Of a DNA stretch of 64,000 nucleotides, positions 59,401-64,000 are shown one piece after another (the stretch's first letter is position 1; every line of letters begins with the position of its first letter). Where the stretch lies: contig JAIUJO010000161.1 of the NCBI GenBank assembly GCA_023846275.1, positions 350,558-414,557 on the forward strand. The letters are read 5' to 3'. The translations under genes were made by a program, and so were the position numbers. Below the pieces are notes generated by a model. That model did no database searches. It had not been told where the DNA came from and saw only the letters and a list, made by a program, of their open reading frames with translations. Source of the stretch: Vanilla planifolia. Lineage: Eukaryota; Streptophyta; Magnoliopsida; Asparagales; Orchidaceae.

Positions 59401-62400
59401 ATACATTCAAAGAACGAAGAATATTGAGTGCAACATCAACACTACAAAAATAAGAAATTAATCATAATAACTTACAAAATGTGCTCTATCTTTAAAAGTA
59501 AAATATATAGAAATATAAAAGTAAATATTTAATTCGATAGAGCTAATCAAGCTGCATATACCTTCATTATTTTCGTCTAAAATAGACATCATTTGGAATT
59601 ACCATTAATTAGAAAAATAAATAAAAATAATAATCACAAATGATTATTTTAATATTAACTATATATTAAAGCTAAAAATGCATAAATTAAAGAAATGTAA
59701 TATAAGAAAACCAATGTGATATGAGGTTGACATGAGAAAATTTTAGTGTTACCTTGTACTATAAAAAAATAAGTGTAAATAATTTTAAGAAATGTGATAA
59801 ATCAAATGACAAAGTTATATTTCAAGATATTGAGGACCTCGAGTAAAACTCCTTGATCATAAAAATATGAAGAAATCTAAATACCTCTTGAAGAATGCCA
59901 AAAATTCTAAAATCTAAAAAATTTAAAATTATAAAATTAAATATTTAATTTGATAGAGTTTATTGCAATGATTGTGACATCATTTAATTCATCAGGATTA
60001 GACAACTTTTAGAACGACTACAAGTTATTAAAAAAGATATGCAAAACTTAAAAATAATTGATTAATTTATTATAAATTAAATGTATAATAAAAAAATATG
60101 ATAAATTTAAACAATGTATTATAAAAAATTGAAGCAATGTAAAGGACACATAAGAGATGATCTAAAGTTACTTGGTAATTAGTATAAGGTCATTATGGGA
60201 AACATTTTGAAGAAATGAGTTAAATTGTACATGAACATCGTATTCCAATATAATAAAGAGGTTGAGAGTCACACCTCTATCGTTTAATAAGGTATAAATG
60301 AAAAAGTCTAGTAAAGCATACGAATGCCTTAAAAATATAATATTTACAAAATATAAAAATATATATTTAATTTGATAGACCTCATGGAGTCTATTCTAAA
60401 GACATTTCTAACTTGTCTAAAACTACTTCAAAAAGTCAAAGGAAATATGAACAAATAACAACAAAGTATTATTTTCTTAGTAAGTAAACATATATTACAA
60501 TTGAAATATGATAAATTAAAGTGATGTAATATAACAAAAATAAAAGACATGTAAAGGTCAAAGGAGATGAGATATAGAGTTATGTAGTATTATAACAATA
60601 TTAAAGTAAAAAAGCCAAAGAAATGAGATAAAGTTTGTTAGAAGCTTGCATTTCAAGATAGAAAGGAGTTTAAGTCTAACATAATCAACAAGTCAAGTTT
60701 GAAATGAAATTTCATGCAACACAAACTAACACTGTAAAATAAAAAATTTAAGAAATATAGCAATGAATATTTAATTGAATAGATCTCATCAACATCAGTC
60801 CAATGATTTTTCTTTCATCTACATCAGATCTCCTTCGAAGTTAAAATAGTTTACTGATAGACATCAAATTTAAAAAATTAAATTACTATTCTAATGTTAA
60901 GTAATTATTTTTTAAAGTAAAAATAAGATAAATTCAAGCAATGCAATACAAAAAAAATCAAAAGTTTGTAATTGTGACAAGCGAATAGATTTAAAGTAAC
61001 GTAGTAATTTAATAAAATCATTGTAAAAACTTTGAAATAAATTCATGGAAAATATGCATTTCAAGACACAAAGAATATTTAATATAACATTATTGGATAT
61101 CAAATTGGAGGCAAATTAGAATGTGTGATAAATAAGTTCATTTCTTAGGAAAAAAAGTTGAAAATTAAAGATTATAAATTTAATTAGATAGACGAGTTAA
61201 GATGTGACCAACGATGTTTATTTTTTCACGATCTATCCACATTTGAAATTAATATGAATTACTAATGAAAAAGCTCTGATATAGTACAAAATTCTTATTT
61301 TTATGTTAAATAAACATTAAGTAAAAAGTCAGATTAATTAGGGAATGTAATTTGATAAAATCAATGTGATGTAATGCTTAAATATGAGAGGTTTAGAGTT
61401 ACAAAGTAATTTAGATAAGAATGAGGCAAACTTATAAGAAATTTGATAAATTATATATCAAAATAACATTTCAAGATGTTAAACAAAATCTACGGTAATA
61501 TCTTTGATCGTTAAAAAAGGTAGTTGTCATAATTTCTTAAAAAAATGTAAAACAATGAATATCTAGAAATAAAAAAAATGAATTTTTTTATTTTATAATT
61601 CTTGTTGAGATAAGTCATCAACATTTCTTTTGCCTTGGTTGGACCTTATTTTGAAATATTACTAATTACAAAATTAAATATAAAATTAAAAATAATAAAC
61701 TATAATTGTAATGTAAAAAAAAATATGACAAAGTTTTAATGAGATAAAATTATGTGGCATATTATCAAAGAATTAGTGCAAATTAAATGTCCCTCTACAT
61801 AATAACATAACTAAATCAAAGAAAACTTTTTCAAAAAATAAGATAAATTATATAAGAAAGTTACATTCTGAGATACTAAAGAGATTTTTGATAACATCCT
61901 CAATCAAAAAAATATTATGAATCAAAATGTCTAATAGAGAATGTTAATCCCAAAAAAAATAATATTTCAAAATGTAAAAGTGAACAATTAATTTGATAGA
62001 CCTAGTCAATATAAGTTTAATGATTTTTTTTTGTCATCTTGATTAGATCTCATTTGAAATTATTATGAATTATACAAATAAATAAACATAAAAAAAATAA
62101 AATTATATTTTTAATGTTAAGTAAATAAATATATATATAATAAAACTATAACAAGAGAAATTATATTAATGTAATGTAAGTACAGTAAAGAAAAAATAAG
62201 AACGAAATTAATATATTAAAAAAACATTAAAATACACCTTAAAGCATTCAAGAATCTAAGAAATTAAAATATTAAAAATATTAGAAAGAATATTTAATTA
62301 CATAGAGCTCATTAAGTTTTTTTTCCATTGAAGGAAACTTCATGTCCATTAGTCTTATTTTCAAATTTTTGCAAATTATAAAAGTAAATAAAAATAATTA

Positions 62401-64000
62401 ACAATAACTTATTACATAATATTAAGTAAATATATATTAAAGCTCAAATACGACAAATAAAACAAATATAAAATAAAAAAATCAAAGGCAAGTAAATGAT
62501 AAACGTTTTATATTTGCATAATAATATAACAAAATAAAAGCAAAAACTTTGTGGAAATCACACTAATTATCTATGAAACTTGCACTCTCAAATACTGAAG
62601 AGTTCAAGCGTTACATCATCATTCAACAAATAAGAAATGAATGAAAATGTCTCATAAAGAATGCAAAAACCCTAAAAATAAAAAATATTTAAAAATATAA
62701 GTTTGAATATTTCATTGGATAATGCATATACAATTATGTCCAACAATGTTTGCTCTAACTGAATCGAATCTGATGTTGAATTTTAGTGAAATTTTGAAGT
62801 AAATAACCATAAATAAAAACTTATTGTTTTAATATTAAAAATATGTATTAAAGATGAAATAAGATAAATATAAGCAATGTAATATATATAAAATAAATTT
62901 AATGTAAATGTTCAAACGAGAGAACATTTAAGATTTCATAACAGTATAACTAAAGAAATGCAAAAAATTTAAGAAAAGCGACAAATTGTAATAGAGAGTT
63001 ACTTTCCAAAAACCTAAGGAGATGGAGTATAACATCACCTATCATCTAAAAAAGAACAAATTGAAATGTCTCGTAAATCATGTCTACTACAAAGTAAAAT
63101 AAAAAAAATCAAGGAGAAATATTTGAAAAAATAAGAAAAATTGTACAAGAAAATTTTATTTAAAGAAACTAAGTACATCATAAGTAACATCCTCAATCAT
63201 CAAATCATGAATAAATTGAAATGTGTCCTAAAACTACATTTCATGAGCTTAATGACTTCTCTTTTCCTTAGATCCGACCATGCTTGGAATTATTTCAAAT
63301 TACCAAAGTAAATAAGCATAAATAAAAATTCAATTTTATTCTTATTTTAAATAAATTATTATTTGAAAGTCAAAATTAAATATATTGAAGAAAATTTAGA
63401 TTACCAAAATAAAAAAACTGTAAATGTCATAAGAGAAGCGATCGTAAGCTATATCGTAATAAACCAAGATAAGAACAAAAAATTTTATGAAAGTTGTATT
63501 CCTGCATACTAATGATATTGTTCATAAAATCTTTAATAATTAGAGATGGTATAATTCCAAATGTCTTGCATAACATGTGATATAAGAAAAGCTTAAAATT
63601 TTTATAGATAAGGAAATCTAAATTTTATTTGTTTTATCACAACTAGAAGAGTTTGTTGACTATTTTGCAACACTATCGGACCACTTTTTGAATTACTATG
63701 AGTTACCCAAGTAAATAAGGAAATTAAAAAATTTTTATAAAAATTAATTTATATTTATTGAAGCTTAAATGATATAAGTTGAAGTAATGTAATAAATGAA
63801 GAAAAAGTGATGTACTGGTCACACATGGATAACATTGGAGATATGTTGTAATATAATAAAATAATAAATTAAAATTTGTAAAAATGAGATAAATTATATG
63901 GAAAAGTATTTTTTTCAAAAATATTAAAAATATCGAGTGTAAAATAATCGACTTTTAAAAAGGATATGAATTGAAAGTTCCCACAAAGTATGTGAAAATG
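53400..64000 (+). repeat. 410-bp AT-rich satellite, distal forward block (about 26 monomers)
   Basis: Same landmarks and orientation as 1-5252. The 'gatagagctcat' box lies near 53531, 53899, 54312, 54732, 55151, 55569, 56124, 56527, 56882, 57488, 57791, 58140, 58567, 58970, 59530, 59948, 60369, 60773, 61181, 61590, 61990, 62296, 62713, 63240 and 63638. Shortened units occur around 55800-55900 and 57030-57080. Intervals of about 400-420 bp in 59.5-62.0 kb make that part the most regular in the window. The longest open frame of the window (58834-59352, minus strand, 172 codons, rich in F/L/I/Y) crosses two monomers and is a by-product of stop-poor AT-rich repeat sequence. The array runs off the end of the window. 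Confidence 0.9.

Noticed and set aside
1..64000. tRNA genes, CRISPR arrays, bacterial operons, organelle genes
   Set aside because: I looked for cloverleaf-like conserved T-loop motifs, regularly spaced short repeats with unique spacers, and recognisable organelle or bacterial proteins, and saw none.

Overview
This window looks like nuclear heterochromatin of a land plant, most likely a seed plant. It is very AT-rich (by eye about one fifth G+C), poor in CpG, and has no intact protein-coding gene. The plant assignment rests on two things: about twenty decayed copies of plant-type 5S rRNA sequence, and a decayed gag reading frame of the UBN2/copia type found in plant retrotransposons. The only open frames are short, hydrophobic by-products of T- or TC-rich repeat DNA, so I call no CDS.

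Layout. (1) 1-5252: a diverged tandem satellite with a monomer near 410 bp, in what I call the + orientation. (2) 5253-20690: the same satellite inverted, interrupted by one re-inverted monomer (6243-6570) and about 215 bp of unrelated sequence (6571-6785). (3) 20691-51270: a different tandem array built on 5S rDNA. Each monomer has a pyrimidine-rich block of about 330 bp, an AT-rich stretch, a degenerate 5S sequence of about 115 bp and an AT-rich spacer. Shared variants sort the monomers into five classes in the order A-B1-B2-B3-C, giving a higher-order repeat (HOR) of about 7.5 kb when complete; it is present complete once and in deleted forms on either side, and decays into an irregular arrangement after about 44 kb. 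(4) 51270-51850: a gag relic on the minus strand that abuts the last 5S monomer. (5) 51850-53400: mostly unassigned sequence with one possible terminal exon remnant. (6) 53400-64000: the 410-bp satellite again, in + orientation. The 5S block is therefore flanked by oppositely oriented arrays of one satellite family.

Most notable point. The long spacer of the A-class monomer carries a motif like the plant snRNA upstream sequence element (USE, RTCCCACATCG), followed after exactly 24 bp by a TATA-like box. Five diverged copies show this spacing. In plants this spacing is typical of RNA polymerase III snRNA-type promoters, so the ancestral repeat may have joined a 5S gene (internal Pol III promoter) to a second small-RNA unit with an external Pol III-type promoter. 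The product of that unit is not recognisable.

Method limits: everything was read by eye. Repeat boundaries are approximate (often within 10-30 bp), no alignment statistics were computed, and class assignments rest on shared diagnostic substitutions.
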